A DNA stretch of 64,000 bases from Hydrogenophaga sp. (GCF_018780385.1 NZ_JADMJO010000004.1:1-64000), one strand, 5' to 3'. Counted from the first letter of the stretch, positions 10,629 to 22,308 are shown. Numbers and translations: made by a program. Notes: generated by a model not told the origin, from the letters alone.

Positions 10629-11098
10629 GGTGGGCTGCGCTGCTGGTCGTCGTGGCCCTGCTGTCGGCTTGCGCAACCCCCCAGCGCGCCGCCCTGCCGG
10701 GCGAAGAAACCTGGAGTGGCCGCTTGGCCATGACCGTGCAGAGCGATCCGCCACAGTCGTTTTCGGTCAGCTTCGATTTGCGCGGTTCACCGGCTGCCGG
10801 CGAACTACAACTCACGACGCCCCTGGGAACTTCGTTGGCCACGGTGGTGTGGTCGCCCGGGAGCGCCGAACTGCGCCAGGGAGGTCAGGTCACGCGACGT
10901 GGCAGCCTGGACGAACTCACCACCGAACTCAGTGGCACGCCCGTGCCGGTGGCCGCCCTGTTCGGTTGGCTGCGCGGCCGGACAGACGATGTGCCGGGCT
11001 GGCAGGCCGACCTGGCCCGGCAACCTGAAGGCCGCATCACGGCGCGCCGGCTGTCACCGCCTCCCGCAGCCGAGCTTCGGGTCGTCGTGCAGCCATGA
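10625..11098 (+). CDS. lolB: Outer-membrane lipoprotein insertion protein LolB
   Basis: 157 aa from ATG 10625, which overlaps the previous stop (ATGA). The signal peptide ends in a lipobox LLSAC (Cys about residue 16). WSGRLAMTVQSDPPQSFSVSF and the beta-rich remainder fit LolB, the outer-membrane receptor that takes lipoproteins from LolA. It is somewhat shorter than E. coli LolB (207 aa), as is usual in this group. Its stop overlaps the ispE ATG by 4 bp, so TPR-lolB-ispE form one translationally coupled unit. Confidence 0.9.
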   Translation: MRWAALLVVVALLSACATPQRAALPGEETWSGRLAMTVQSDPPQSFSVSFDLRGSPAAGELQLTTPLGTSLATVVWSPGSAELRQGGQVTRRGSLDELTTELSGTPVPVAALFGWLRGRTDDVPGWQADLARQPEGRITARRLSPPPAAELRVVVQP

Positions 11099-12003
11099 GC
11101 CGGGGAACGACCTTGCGGCGCTTGCTGGACGTGCCGGCGCCCGCCAAGCTCAACCTGTTTCTCCATATCACCGGCCGGCGCGACGATGGCTACCACCTGC
11201 TGCAATCGATCTTCATGCTCATCGACTGGAGCGACCGCCTGCACTTTGAATTGCGACCCGACGGTGCCATCAGTCGGGAAGACCTCACACCGATGACACT
11301 GCCGACCGACGACCTCTCGATGCGTGCGGCGCGGGCTCTGCAAGCCGCCACCGCTTGCGCTCACGGGGTGCATATCGGGCTGGAGAAACACCTGCCCGCC
11401 GAAGCCGGCATGGGCGGTGGATCGTCGGATGCAGCCACCACGTTGCTTGCACTCAACCGCCTCTGGGGCTTGGGATTGAGTCGGCAACAACTCGCGACCA
11501 TCGGTTTGAAACTGGGCGCCGACGTGCCTTTCTTCATTGGTGGACACCACGCCTGGGTCGAAGGCGTGGGCGAGCAACTCACCCCGGTGCAACTGCCCAA
11601 GGCACGGTTTGTGGTGGTGAAGCCTCCTGGTGGGGCATCAACACAGCACATCTTCAGCTCACCGGATCTCAAACGGGACACAAAAACTGCTACAATCCAA
11701 GGCTTTGCTGCAAACGACTCGCGAGAAGATGCCCGAGCAATTGGGGTGATCGATATCCAGAAAATCCTGGCTTTCGGACACAACGATCTTCAACCCGTGG
11801 CGCAGGCGCTGTGTCCCGATGTGGGACGCTGCATACAGTGGTTGCAAGACCAGGGTTTGCAGGGGCGCATGACCGGATCGGGTACGGCGGTGTTTGCGCA
11901 GATGCCGCAGCCCATGCAACTGACCACCGCCCCTGGCGACTGGACGGTTCGTGAATGCAGCAACATGGATGTCCATCCATTGCTCGACTGGTGCTCCGAT
12001 TAG
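11095..12003 (+). CDS. ispE: 4-diphosphocytidyl-2-C-methyl-D-erythritol kinase
   Basis: 302 aa GHMP kinase of the MEP isoprenoid pathway. PAPAKLNLFLHITGRRDDGYH near the N-terminus binds CDP-ME. The ATP loop is PAEAGMGGGSSDAATT (about residues 102-117). The C-terminal GSGTAVFA motif (MTGSGTAVFAQM) is present. The ATG at 11095 overlaps the lolB stop. The tRNA-Gln and prs follow on the same strand, an order conserved in Betaproteobacteria. Confidence 0.97.
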   Translation: MSRGTTLRRLLDVPAPAKLNLFLHITGRRDDGYHLLQSIFMLIDWSDRLHFELRPDGAISREDLTPMTLPTDDLSMRAARALQAATACAHGVHIGLEKHLPAEAGMGGGSSDAATTLLALNRLWGLGLSRQQLATIGLKLGADVPFFIGGHHAWVEGVGEQLTPVQLPKARFVVVKPPGGASTQHIFSSPDLKRDTKTATIQGFAANDSREDARAIGVIDIQKILAFGHNDLQPVAQALCPDVGRCIQWLQDQGLQGRMTGSGTAVFAQMPQPMQLTTAPGDWTVRECSNMDVHPLLDWCSD

Positions 12004-12097
12004 AATCGGCAAGCGTTCAGCCCAGGCAGTGGTTGCGCAACCTGCGACAGTTTTTTCGGTGGTCTGTCCGGCTTCACGCTGAACAGGCCTCCTGCGT

Positions 12098-12174
12098 AGG
12101 GGAGTCGCCAAGTTGGTAAAGGCACTGGATTTTGATTCCAGCATGCGAGGGTTCGAGTCCTTCCTCCCCTGCCA
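12098..12174 (+). tRNA. tRNA-Gln (TTG anticodon)
   Basis: The cloverleaf can be folded by eye. Acceptor AGGGGAG pairs with CTCCCCT, the D arm is GCC...GGC, and the anticodon stem CTGGA/TCCAG carries loop TTTTGAT. The T arm is GAGGG-TTCGAGT-CCTTC, with discriminator G and an encoded CCA at 12172-12174. The anticodon TTG reads CAA (and CAG by wobble). It lies between ispE and prs and is followed by its own hairpin terminator. Confidence 0.96.
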
Positions 12175-12204
12175 CCCGGTTTTCATCACATCACGTACCC
12201 AACC

Positions 12205-12230
12205 GGCCGTTCCACGAACGGCCATTTTTT
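12205..12230 (+). terminator. Intrinsic terminator after tRNA-Gln
   Basis: GGCCGTTC (12205-12212) and GAACGGCC (12216-12223) form a perfect 8-bp stem with a 3-nt loop, followed at once by ATTTTTT. This is a strong Rho-independent terminator, so prs, whose ATG is 45 bp further, probably needs its own promoter or read-through. Confidence 0.9.
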
Positions 12231-12274
12231 GACGGCGATCCTTTTGGGCCGTCGCTCAAACAGCTGGGAACCCC

Positions 12275-13249
12275 ATGCAAGTTCAGCCGCCGGATTTCAT
12301 GATCTTCACCGGCAACGCCAATCCGGTGTTGGCCGCGGAGATCGCACAGCATCTGGGCACCCAGCTCGGTGCGGCCAATGTGGGCCGCTTCTCCGACGGT
12401 GAAGTCACCGTGGAAATCACGCAAAACGTGCGCGCGCGCCACGTGTTCGTGATCCAGTCCACCTGCTCGCCGACCAACGAGAACCTGATGGAACTCATCA
12501 TCATGGTCGACGCCCTCAAGCGTGCATCGGCCGTGAGCATCTCCGCCGTCATTCCCTACTTCGGTTACGCCCGCCAGGACCGCCGCCCGCGTTCCGGCCG
12601 CGTGCCGATCTCGGCAAAGGTGGTGGCCAACATGCTGACCGCCGTGGGCGTGAACCGCGTGCTGACCATGGATCTTCACGCCGACCAGATCCAGGGCTTC
12701 TTCGACATCCCGGTGGACAACATCTACGCCTCGCCTGTGTTGCTGGGCGACCTGCGCCAGAAAAACTACCCTGACCTGCTGGTGGTTTCGCCCGACGTGG
12801 GCGGTGTGGTTCGCGCCCGCGCTCTGGCCAAGCAGCTCAACTGCGACATGGCCATCATCGACAAGCGCCGTCCCAAGGCCAATGTGTCGGAGGTCATGCA
12901 CGTGATCGGCGACATCGACGGCCGCAACTGCGTGATCATGGACGACATGATCGACACCGCCGGCACGCTGGTCAAAGCCGCCGAGGTGCTCAAGGAGCGC
13001 GGCGCCAAACACGTCTACGCGTATTGCACGCACCCGATCTTTTCTGGCCCGGCCATCGAACGCATCGCCAAGGGCAACGCCCTCGACGAGGTGGTGGTCA
13101 CCAACACGATTCCCCTGTCGCAAGCCGCCCAGGCCTGCGCCAAGATCCGCCAGCTCTCCGTGGCACCGCTGATGGCCGAAACCATCGCGCGCATTGCCTC
13201 GGGTGAGTCGGTGATGAGTTTGTTTGCCGATCAGGACAACCTCTTCTAA
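12275..13249 (+). CDS. prs: Ribose-phosphate pyrophosphokinase (PRPP synthetase)
   Basis: 324 aa class I enzyme making PRPP from ribose-5-phosphate and ATP for purine, pyrimidine, histidine, tryptophan and NAD synthesis. Recognisable motifs: [31 protein letters not shown] (flexible ATP loop), the metal-binding His in [11 protein letters not shown], and the PRPP-binding loop [13 protein letters not shown]. It is followed by an intrinsic terminator. Confidence 0.98.
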   Translation: MQVQPPDFMIFTGNANPVLAAEIAQHLGTQLGAANVGRFSDGEVTVEITQNVRARHVFVIQSTCSPTNENLMELIIMVDALKRASAVSISAVIPYFGYARQDRRPRSGRVPISAKVVANMLTAVGVNRVLTMDLHADQIQGFFDIPVDNIYASPVLLGDLRQKNYPDLLVVSPDVGGVVRARALAKQLNCDMAIIDKRRPKANVSEVMHVIGDIDGRNCVIMDDMIDTAGTLVKAAEVLKERGAKHVYAYCTHPIFSGPAIERIAKGNALDEVVVTNTIPLSQAAQACAKIRQLSVAPLMAETIARIASGESVMSLFADQDNLF

Positions 13250-13274
13250 GAGGACCTGAAGGCAACAAAAGCGG

Positions 13275-13302
13275 GCGACCTCCATGGTGGGGGTCGCTCT
13301 TT
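13275..13302 (+). terminator. Intrinsic terminator after prs
   Basis: GCGACCTCC (13275-13283) pairs with GGGGGTCGC (13289-13297) with one G-T wobble and a 5-nt loop, followed by TCTTT. It separates prs from rplY. Confidence 0.75.
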
Positions 13303-13349
13303 CGAAACAGAGGCGTTCTGGTCGCGGAACCCCTCCACAGGAGTAATTT

Positions 13350-13982
13350 ATGCAATTCGTCGCTTTTGAGCGCGCCAAGCAGGGTACGGGTGCGAGCCGC
13401 CGTCTCCGCAACACCGGCCGCACGCCCGGTATCGTCTTTGGTGGGGAAACACCCGCCGCCACGATCGAGCTCGATCACAACGCCCTGTGGCACGCCCTGA
13501 AGAAGGAAGCCTTCCACTCGTCGATCCTCGAGATGGACGTGGCTGGCTCGGTGCAGAAAGTGTTGCTGCGCGATGTGCAGTACCACCCGTACAAGCCCCT
13601 CGTGCTGCACGTGGATTTCCAGCGTGTGAACGACAAGACCCGTCTGCACAAGAAAGTGCCCCTGCACTTCATCAATGAAGAGAACTCGCCTGCGGTCAAG
13701 ACCGACAAGTGCGTGATCAACCACGTGATGACCGAGATCGAGATCGAGTGCCTGGCCACCCAGCTGCCCGAGAACATCACGGTTGACCTGGGCGAAGTCG
13801 TCAAGGGCGGCACGGTCCACACCGGTGACATCAAGCTGCCTAAAGGCATCAAGCTCGTCATGCACGGCCGCAAGAACCTGACCATCGCCACCGTGGTGGA
13901 GCCGGTCGAAGACGTGGTGGTGGCTGTTGTGGCCGCACCCGTCGACGACAAAAAGGGCGCTGCCAAAGGCAAGAAGAAGTAA
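13350..13982 (+). CDS. rplY: 50S ribosomal protein L25 (general stress protein Ctc type)
   Basis: 210 aa, the long form with the 5S-rRNA-binding L25 domain first ([27 protein letters not shown], residues about 6-90) and the beta-type TL5/Ctc C-terminal domain after it. The tail is Lys/Ala-rich (KGAAKGKKK). A good ribosome binding site (AGGAG) precedes the ATG. The next gene is pth, a conserved pairing in bacteria. Confidence 0.97.
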   Translation: MQFVAFERAKQGTGASRRLRNTGRTPGIVFGGETPAATIELDHNALWHALKKEAFHSSILEMDVAGSVQKVLLRDVQYHPYKPLVLHVDFQRVNDKTRLHKKVPLHFINEENSPAVKTDKCVINHVMTEIEIECLATQLPENITVDLGEVVKGGTVHTGDIKLPKGIKLVMHGRKNLTIATVVEPVEDVVVAVVAAPVDDKKGAAKGKKK

Positions 13983-14008
13983 TCCGTCCGCGGACGATCA
14001 CTGCCTTG

Positions 14009-14035
14009 AAACGGCCCGCCTTGGCGGGCCGTTTT
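14009..14035 (+). terminator. Intrinsic terminator after rplY
   Basis: AAACGGCCCGCC (14009-14020) and GGCGGGCCGTTT (14023-14034) form an almost uninterrupted stem flanked by A- and T-runs, ending TTTTGCTTT. It ends 37 bp before the pth ATG. Confidence 0.92.
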
Positions 14036-14072
14036 GCTTTCAGCCTTTCATACCTGCCGATAATCCGATCCC

Positions 14073-15524
<1,452 letters not shown>

Positions 15525-15560
15525 GGTCGGAATTATGCGCGCGGGGCTGTCAGTGCCCGC

Positions 15561-16175
15561 TCACTGCGCAGGCAATGGCCGCAACAGGTGAAAGGCCACC
15601 GCGCCCGCCTTGCCCTGGCGGTGCACCTGCAAGCCGAGTTGCGCGAGTTCGTCATTGAGCCAGGGCCGCGACGCCTCCAGGTAGACGAGTCCTTCGGCAC
15701 CGATGGCCTGGCGCGCGGCGGTCAGGGCCGAGAGCACCAGCGCTTCGTTCTGCCCATCGGCGAACGGTGGGTCGAGAAACACCACGTCCAGGCCTTGCCC
15801 TGCGCGCTGGCGCAGCGCGGCCACGCCATCACCGCGTTCCACACGCACGCCCGTGGCCTTGAGCTTGGTGGTGACGCGGCTGAGGTTGGCGAGCAAGGCA
15901 CTGTCCTGCTCCACCAGCACCACCTCGGTCGCGCCGCGCGAGGCGGCTTCCAGCCCCAGCGCACCGGTGCCGGCAAAGGCATCCGCACAGCGCAGGCCGG
16001 TGAGGTCCTGCCCGAGCCAGTTGAACAGGGTTTCGCGCACGCGCGATGGCGTGGGGCGCAGGCCGGGGCGGTCGGCCACGGGCAGCAGCGTGCGTTTCCA
16101 GAGGCCGCCAATGATGCGGATTTCATGTGGAGCGCTGGCCACGGCGCGCGCCGCGGTAACGGGAGGTTTTTTCAT
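15561..16175 (-). CDS. rsmD: 16S rRNA (guanine966-N2)-methyltransferase RsmD
   Basis: 204 aa from the ATG at 16175 (MKKPPVTAARA); the frame is open further upstream, but that part lies in a repeat-like intergenic stretch. IRIIGGLWKRTLLPV at the start, SAM motif I DAFAGTGALGLEAASRG and the catalytic motif IV FLDPPF identify RsmD. It is followed by coaD. Confidence 0.95.
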   Translation of the reverse strand: MKKPPVTAARAVASAPHEIRIIGGLWKRTLLPVADRPGLRPTPSRVRETLFNWLGQDLTGLRCADAFAGTGALGLEAASRGATEVVLVEQDSALLANLSRVTTKLKATGVRVERGDGVAALRQRAGQGLDVVFLDPPFADGQNEALVLSALTAARQAIGAEGLVYLEASRPWLNDELAQLGLQVHRQGKAGAVAFHLLRPLPAQ

Positions 16176-16231
16176 AGCAGTGAGCTTACGCGACGCATGA
16201 AACAACGCCAGCCCAGGAACACCGCGGAACT

Positions 16232-16294
16232 GGCTCTGCCAGGCCGCAGGTGTTGCCCCTGGGGGAGGCGCCGAAGGCGCTTCGGGGGGAATCC
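16232..16294. repeat. GC-rich extragenic hairpin element between M16 gene and rsmD
   Basis: The stretch contains CCCCTGGGGGAGGCGCC, then GAAGGCGCTTCGGGGGG, forming nested inverted repeats (CCCC/GGGG outside, GGCGCC/GGCGC and GAAG/CTTC inside). It resembles short extragenic palindromic repeats common between genes in Comamonadaceae (an impression from memory). It lies between the stop of the M16 gene and rsmD. A second relative occurs at 48747-48800. Confidence 0.5.
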
Positions 16295-17667
16295 TAAGGT
16301 TTTGCCCCCACCACCACCGTGACCATTCGGTTCGGCTGCAACACCCGGGCAAACGACCGCCGGATGTCGGCCACGCTCACGCGCTCGATCTGCTGCGTCC
16401 AGGTGTCGAGGTAGTCCAGCGGCAGGCCGTTCCAGCCGATGTTGGCCACGTTGTCGAGCAGCTTGCGGTTGCTGTCGATGCGCAGCGAAAAGCCGTTCAC
16501 CAAAAACGCCTTGGCGGCGCTGAGTTCGGCCTCGGTGGGGCCCTGCTCCACGAACTCGCGCACCACGTTGCGCGAGACCTCCACCGCCTGGGCCGCCTGG
16601 TCGGGGCGCGTGGTGAGGCCTATCTGGAAGGCCCCCGCGTGGCGACCGGGCGCGAAGTAGCTGAACACGCTGTAGCTCAGCCCGCGCTTCTCGCGCACTT
16701 CGGTGGTCAGCCGCGAAACGAAGCCACCACCGCCCAGGATGTAGTTGCCCACGAAGAGCGGGAAGAAGTCGGGGTCGTTTCGGGCGATGCCGGGTTGGCC
16801 GATCGCCACCTGGGCCTGCGCGGCGGCAAAGGGCAGGTGCTCGTTGATCGCGCGTTCCAGCGACTGAACCTCGGGCACCGCAGGCAGCGGCTCGCAACCG
16901 TGGGCTTTAAGCGGCGCCATGAACTGGCCCACGATGGCGTCGGCCTGGGCGCGGTCGATCGCGCCCACCAGCGTCACCTGTGCGCGGCAGGCCGCCACAT
17001 GGCGGCGGTAGAAGGCCTGCATGTCGGCCACATTGATCGCGTTGAAGGTGGCGGCATCGGGCTGAAAGCCATACGGATGGGTGCCATAAACCGCTCGTGC
17101 AAAGGCGCGGCCGGCCCGTGTGCCTGGACGGTTTTCGGCTTCCTTGAGCGACGCCAGCAGACGCTCGCGATCGCGTTGCCACACGGCTTGCGGCCAGGCG
17201 GGCGCACCGATCTGGCGGGCGGCCAGGGCCACGGCGCGCTGCAGCAGGTCGGGCTCGGTCAGGGTTCGCAACGAGAGGGTGAAACGGTCTGCACTGGCCT
17301 GGGCACCGAACTGCGCGCCGAGGTCCACCCACGCTTCGCTGAGCTGGTTCTCGTCCAGCGCGGGCAGGCCCGGCTGCGCGGCCACACCATCCGACAGCAA
17401 GCCCGCCGTTGCGCTGGCCAGCCCGGCCTGGGCCGCCGGGTCGCGCCGGCTGCCACCGTCGAAGTCGAGCTGCACGTCCAGCATCGGAATGGACGGGCTG
17501 GCCACGAGGTAGACCCGCGCGCCGCTGGCATGGGTCCAGTGCTCGATGGGTATGGCCGCCTGCGCGGTGCCGAACCAACCGGCGACCCACACCGACAGCA
17601 GCACGACGGCGATGCGGGTGGACCTTGGGGCGACAGGTGTCACGGCGCGTTGTGGAAAAACATTCAT
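16294..17667 (-). CDS. M16 family peptidase-like protein, non-catalytic partner
   Basis: 457 aa with a signal peptide (VLLSVWVAGWFGTAQAA). The M16 fold is recognisable (LDVQLDFDGGSRRDP, GLASATAGLLSDG; later ILGGGGFVSRLTTEVREKRGLSYSV), but the HxxEH zinc site is replaced by ASATAG, so it should not hydrolyse by itself. The C-terminal R/Y motif (EVREKRGLSYSV) is kept, as in the non-catalytic subunits of heterodimeric M16B enzymes. The ATG overlaps the stop of the active M16 gene by 4 bp. Probably a periplasmic heterodimer, by analogy with mitochondrial-processing-peptidase-like pairs. Confidence 0.9.
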   Translation of the reverse strand: MNVFPQRAVTPVAPRSTRIAVVLLSVWVAGWFGTAQAAIPIEHWTHASGARVYLVASPSIPMLDVQLDFDGGSRRDPAAQAGLASATAGLLSDGVAAQPGLPALDENQLSEAWVDLGAQFGAQASADRFTLSLRTLTEPDLLQRAVALAARQIGAPAWPQAVWQRDRERLLASLKEAENRPGTRAGRAFARAVYGTHPYGFQPDAATFNAINVADMQAFYRRHVAACRAQVTLVGAIDRAQADAIVGQFMAPLKAHGCEPLPAVPEVQSLERAINEHLPFAAAQAQVAIGQPGIARNDPDFFPLFVGNYILGGGGFVSRLTTEVREKRGLSYSVFSYFAPGRHAGAFQIGLTTRPDQAAQAVEVSRNVVREFVEQGPTEAELSAAKAFLVNGFSLRIDSNRKLLDNVANIGWNGLPLDYLDTWTQQIERVSVADIRRSFARVLQPNRMVTVVVGAKP

Positions 17668-19118
17668 TGCGGGTTCACCAGAGGTGCATCAACCATGGGA
17701 CGCGCTGCGGACGCTTCGTTGCGGTTCGGGACGGGCACGAGCACGGCGGTGGTGAGCTGCTCGTCGGAGAAATAGCGCTGCGCGACCGACTGCACCTGGG
17801 CGGCCGTCACCGCGCGCAGTCGACTCATCAAGCGGGCTCCGGTGTTCAGGTCCATGCCGTTGACCCAGTAGCTGCCAAGCTCCTGCGCCTGGTTGAAGAC
17901 CGAGTCGAGTTTGTAGACCTCACCCGCGGTCCATTGCGTCTTGACGCGGCGCAGCTCGGCTTCGCTGATGCCTTCGCGCGCCACGCGCTGCACCTCGGAC
18001 TTCAGCGCGGCGGCGGCCATGTCGGCAGTCACGCCGCGGGCCGGCACCGCGCTGAGCGAAAAGATCTGAGGGCCGCGGCCCATGAGGCCGTAAGACGCTC
18101 CCGCGCTGTCGGCAATGCGCTTGCCCCCCGTGCCCTGGCCCTGCACCAGCGCGCGGTCGAGCCGGGCACCGCTGTAGCCATTCAGCACGGCCGACAACAC
18201 CGTCAAGGCCAGGGCATCCTGGTTGGTCGCGTCTTCCGCGAGGGCACCGTTCCACTGCGGCACCTTGTAGGCCAACGCCACCACGGCCTGATCGGCCACG
18301 GCGCGGTAGTCCATGCGGCGGGGACCGGACTGCGGCGGCTCTTCGCGCGGTTTGCGCGCCGGCACCGCGCGGGCAGGGATGGGGCCGAAGTGTTTTTCGG
18401 CCAGGGCGCGGGTCTGCTCCACGTCCACGTCCCCTGCGATCACCACGGCTGCGTTGGTGGGCGTGTACCAGCGCTGGTGAAATGCGCGTGCGTCGTCGGG
18501 CGTGAGCGACTCGATGTCGCTCATCCAGCCGATGATGGGTCGGCGGTAGGGACTGGCCTGGTAGACCATGGCGTTCATCGCTTCAAACATGCGTGCACGC
18601 GGCGACTCTTCGGTGCGCTGGCGGCGTTCTTCCTTCACCACCTCGATCTCTCGCTTGAACTCGTCATCGCTCCACCGGTTGTTGGCGAAACGGTCGGCCT
18701 CGAGCTTCATCACGGCCTCCAGCGCCTGGGCCGGCACCTGCTGGTGGTAGGCCGTGGCATCGCGGCTGGTGAAGGCGTTGTCACGTCCGCCCAGGGCAGC
18801 GATGCGGCGCGAGAACTCGCCGGGCTGGAGGTCCGGCGTACCCTTGAACATCATGTGTTCAAGCACGTGGGCCACGCCCGAGGTGCCGTCCACCTCGTCG
18901 ATGGAGCCCACCCGCACCCACAGCATGTGGGCCACGGTGGGCGCGCGCCGGTCGGGCCGCACGATCAACGTCATGCCGTTGGACAGCGTGAAGCTGTGTG
19001 CGACCGGCGTGCTGGAGGGGGTGGTTGAAGACTGTGCAAACGACCCGAAGGCCGCGAAAGCCAGTGCAATGGACAGTGCGGCGCGGCGCCCGTCAGGCAG
19101 GTTCGGAGTGCGTTTCAT
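17664..19118 (-). CDS. M16 family zinc metallopeptidase (periplasmic)
   Basis: 484 aa from ATG 19118 (MKRTPNLPDGRR); an ATG three codons upstream is the alternative. The signal peptide is ALSIALAFAAFGSFAQS. The inverted zinc motif HVLEH lies in TSGVAHVLEHMMFKGT, with the downstream Glu in EVVKEERRQRTEESP, so this is the active member of the pair. Substrate is unknown; relatives degrade peptides or process proteins in the envelope. Divergent from ftsY by 29 bp. Confidence 0.93.
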   Translation of the reverse strand: MKRTPNLPDGRRAALSIALAFAAFGSFAQSSTTPSSTPVAHSFTLSNGMTLIVRPDRRAPTVAHMLWVRVGSIDEVDGTSGVAHVLEHMMFKGTPDLQPGEFSRRIAALGGRDNAFTSRDATAYHQQVPAQALEAVMKLEADRFANNRWSDDEFKREIEVVKEERRQRTEESPRARMFEAMNAMVYQASPYRRPIIGWMSDIESLTPDDARAFHQRWYTPTNAAVVIAGDVDVEQTRALAEKHFGPIPARAVPARKPREEPPQSGPRRMDYRAVADQAVVALAYKVPQWNGALAEDATNQDALALTVLSAVLNGYSGARLDRALVQGQGTGGKRIADSAGASYGLMGRGPQIFSLSAVPARGVTADMAAAALKSEVQRVAREGISEAELRRVKTQWTAGEVYKLDSVFNQAQELGSYWVNGMDLNTGARLMSRLRAVTAAQVQSVAQRYFSDEQLTTAVLVPVPNRNEASAARPMVDAPLVNPQ

Positions 19119-19147
19119 AGAATGCAATGGATTCTAGAGATGGACAA

Positions 19148-20173
<1,026 letters not shown>

Positions 20174-20177
20174 GCGC

Positions 20178-20387
20178 TCAGCTCTCGTTGTCGGCGTAAT
20201 TGCGCCACTGGCCCATGGCATTGCGCATGGTGAGCAACTGGCGCTCGAAGCGGGGGCAGGCCTCGCACATCGCCATGTGCAGACGCAGGGCCATACGCTC
20301 GACCAGCGGCAGGGCGCGGTCTTCCCGAGCAATCAACAGTGCGGAGACTTGCCTGCAGGTGCGACGCAACGGGTAAATGGGCTTCAT
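20178..20387 (-). CDS. Small zinc-finger anti-sigma factor
   Basis: 69 aa from ATG 20387, which overlaps the sigma factor stop (4 bp). It contains Cys11 and H37-x3-C41-x2-C44, the zf-HC2/ZAS-like zinc-binding pattern of anti-sigma factors. There is no transmembrane segment, so it is probably a soluble, possibly redox- or metal-sensitive inhibitor of the sigma factor encoded just upstream. Stops 4 bp from the convergent ftsY end. Confidence 0.8.
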   Translation of the reverse strand: MKPIYPLRRTCRQVSALLIAREDRALPLVERMALRLHMAMCEACPRFERQLLTMRNAMGQWRNYADNES

Positions 20388-20965
20388 GGCGTGGTCGGGC
20401 GGGCAAACCAGTTGAGTTCCAGACATTCTCGCAACCGCAGCCGTGCCCGGTGCAACTGCACATAGAGGTTGGTCGGGGTCATTGAGAGTTCCTTACAGAT
20501 CTCCTCGCTGGAAAGCTCCAGCCATTCGCGCATCAGGAACAGCCTCCCCCGCACCGCGGGCAGCTTGTCGGTGCAGGCCTCCAGCACCTCGAAGAACTGC
20601 CGGCTGTTGAGGTCCTGCTCGGGGTTGCCCCATTCGGCGGGCTTCTCGGCGAAGTGTCCGTCGGCCTTGAAGGCCATCTGCTCCAGCGGGTCGGCACCTT
20701 CGTCGTCGTTGCCGCTGGAGAGGCACACCTCGCGGTTGTTCTGCCGCAGGGCGTCGATGATCTTGTGCTTGAGGATGCCCACCAACCAGGTCTTGAGCTG
20801 GGAGCGCTGCTCAAAACCCTGCGGTCGCGAGATCGCGGCCAGCATGGTCTCGGACACCGCGTCTTCGGCCCAGGCGTCGTTGCGCAGCTGCAAGCGCGCG
20901 AATTTGAGGAGATACACCCGCAGATCGGCCACCTGTTGTTCGAATGAAGGCGTGGTGGGCGACAT
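20384..20965 (-). CDS. ECF-type RNA polymerase sigma factor
   Basis: 193 aa from ATG 20965 (MSPTTPSFEQQ). Region 2 (YLLKFARLQLRND, DAVSETMLAAI, LKTWLVGILKHKIIDALR) and region 4 (LPAVRGRLFLMREWLELSSEEICKEL, TPTNLYVQLHRARLRLRECL) are both clear. Between them lies an unusually long charged linker (about residues 73-115). It is coupled to the anti-sigma gene by a 4-bp overlap. Upstream, towards the divergent ynjB-like gene, no conserved ECF promoter could be picked out with confidence. Confidence 0.9.
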   Translation of the reverse strand: MSPTTPSFEQQVADLRVYLLKFARLQLRNDAWAEDAVSETMLAAISRPQGFEQRSQLKTWLVGILKHKIIDALRQNNREVCLSSGNDDEGADPLEQMAFKADGHFAEKPAEWGNPEQDLNSRQFFEVLEACTDKLPAVRGRLFLMREWLELSSEEICKELSMTPTNLYVQLHRARLRLRECLELNWFARPTTP

Positions 20966-21081
20966 GGGGGCCGAGTGTAATGAAACGGGCTCGTGCCCGA
21001 CGAAAGACCAGCCACAAGCTTCAAGCGCAAGCCTGCCAACCGCAGGGCCATGAACTAAGCTTCTGGCTCCACACCGAACCC

Positions 21082-22308
21082 GTGAGACACGCCGTGCACC
21101 CACCGCTCCCGCTCCTCACCCGCCGCCATGTGTTGCTGGCCGCCGGCATCACCGCGCTGCCCCACGCCTTGTCGCAGACCACGCCCGACTGGACGGGGAT
21201 TGAAAAAGCGGCCCGGGGCCAGACCGTGTTCTGGAACGCCTGGGCCGGCAGCGAGCAGACCAACGCCTACATCCAGTGGGTGGCGCAGCAGGTACAGGCC
21301 TGGTTTGGGGTGAAGCTGCAGCACGTGAAGATCACCGACACGGCCGACGTGGTCAAACGTGTGCGCGCGGAAAAGGCCGCGGGCCGCACGGCTGCCGAGG
21401 GCACGGTGGACCTGGTGTGGATCAACGGCGAGAACTTCGCCGCCATGAAACGCGAGGGCCTGCTGTTCGGCCCCTGGGCCGAAACCTTGCCCCATTTCCG
21501 GCTTGTCGACGTGGCCAGCAAACCCACCACGCTGAACGATTTTTCCGTGCCCACCGACGGCATGGAGTCGCCCTGGGGCATGGCGCAGTTCACCTTGTTT
21601 GCGGACAGCAAACGCCTGCCACAGCCACCGCAAAACATGCAGGCCTTGCTGGCGCTGGCCCGCGCCCAACCCGGGCGCATCACCCACCCACGCCTGCCGG
21701 ACTTTCACGGCACCACCTTCATCAAGCAGGCGCTGGTCGAGTTCGCACCCGATGCGAAGGCACTGGCCCAACCCGTGACCGACGCGGCCTTCGCTGCGCA
21801 GACCGCCGCGCTGTGGCCCTTCCTCGATGCGCTGCGCCCGCACCTGTGGCGCGCGGGCAAACAGTTCCCGCAGAACGGCGCTGCGGTGCGTCAGATGATG
21901 GCCGACGGCGAACTGCTGCTGGCCACCACCTTCAACCCCAACGAAGCCGCCAACGAGATCGCGGCCAAGCGGCTGCCCGCTTCCGTGGTGAGCTGGCAGT
22001 ATGAAAAGGGCACGATTGGCAACACGCATTTCGTCGCCATTCCGTACAACGCACGCAGCAAGCCTGGCGCCCAGGTGCTGGCCAATTTCCTGCTCTCGCC
22101 CGCCGCGCAGGCGCGCAAGGCCGATATCGCGCACTGGGGCGACCCCACGGTGCTCGACGTGGCGCGTCTGCCCAGTGCCGAGCGTGCCCTGTTCCAGACC
22201 GGCCAACTGCCCGGCCTCGTGACCCGGGGTGCGCCCACGCTGCCCGAACCCCACGCCTCGTGGGTCGATCCGCTGGAGAAGGAATGGGCACGCCGATACG
22301 GCGTGTGA
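21082..22308 (+). CDS. ynjB: ABC transporter substrate-binding protein, YnjB family
   Basis: 408 aa if it starts at GTG 21082, which gives a short leader with a twin-Arg-like TRRHVLLAAG export signal; the frame is open to 20944, and GTG 21094 is also possible. The mature part (GQTVFWNAWAGSEQTNAYIQWV, VDLVWINGENFAAMK, QYEKGTIGNTHFVAIPYNA) matches the YnjB type of extracellular solute-binding protein. Substrate unknown. It heads a ynjB-C-D-F operon; the next gene starts before this one stops. Confidence 0.85.
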   Translation: MRHAVHPPLPLLTRRHVLLAAGITALPHALSQTTPDWTGIEKAARGQTVFWNAWAGSEQTNAYIQWVAQQVQAWFGVKLQHVKITDTADVVKRVRAEKAAGRTAAEGTVDLVWINGENFAAMKREGLLFGPWAETLPHFRLVDVASKPTTLNDFSVPTDGMESPWGMAQFTLFADSKRLPQPPQNMQALLALARAQPGRITHPRLPDFHGTTFIKQALVEFAPDAKALAQPVTDAAFAAQTAALWPFLDALRPHLWRAGKQFPQNGAAVRQMMADGELLLATTFNPNEAANEIAAKRLPASVVSWQYEKGTIGNTHFVAIPYNARSKPGAQVLANFLLSPAAQARKADIAHWGDPTVLDVARLPSAERALFQTGQLPGLVTRGAPTLPEPHASWVDPLEKEWARRYGV

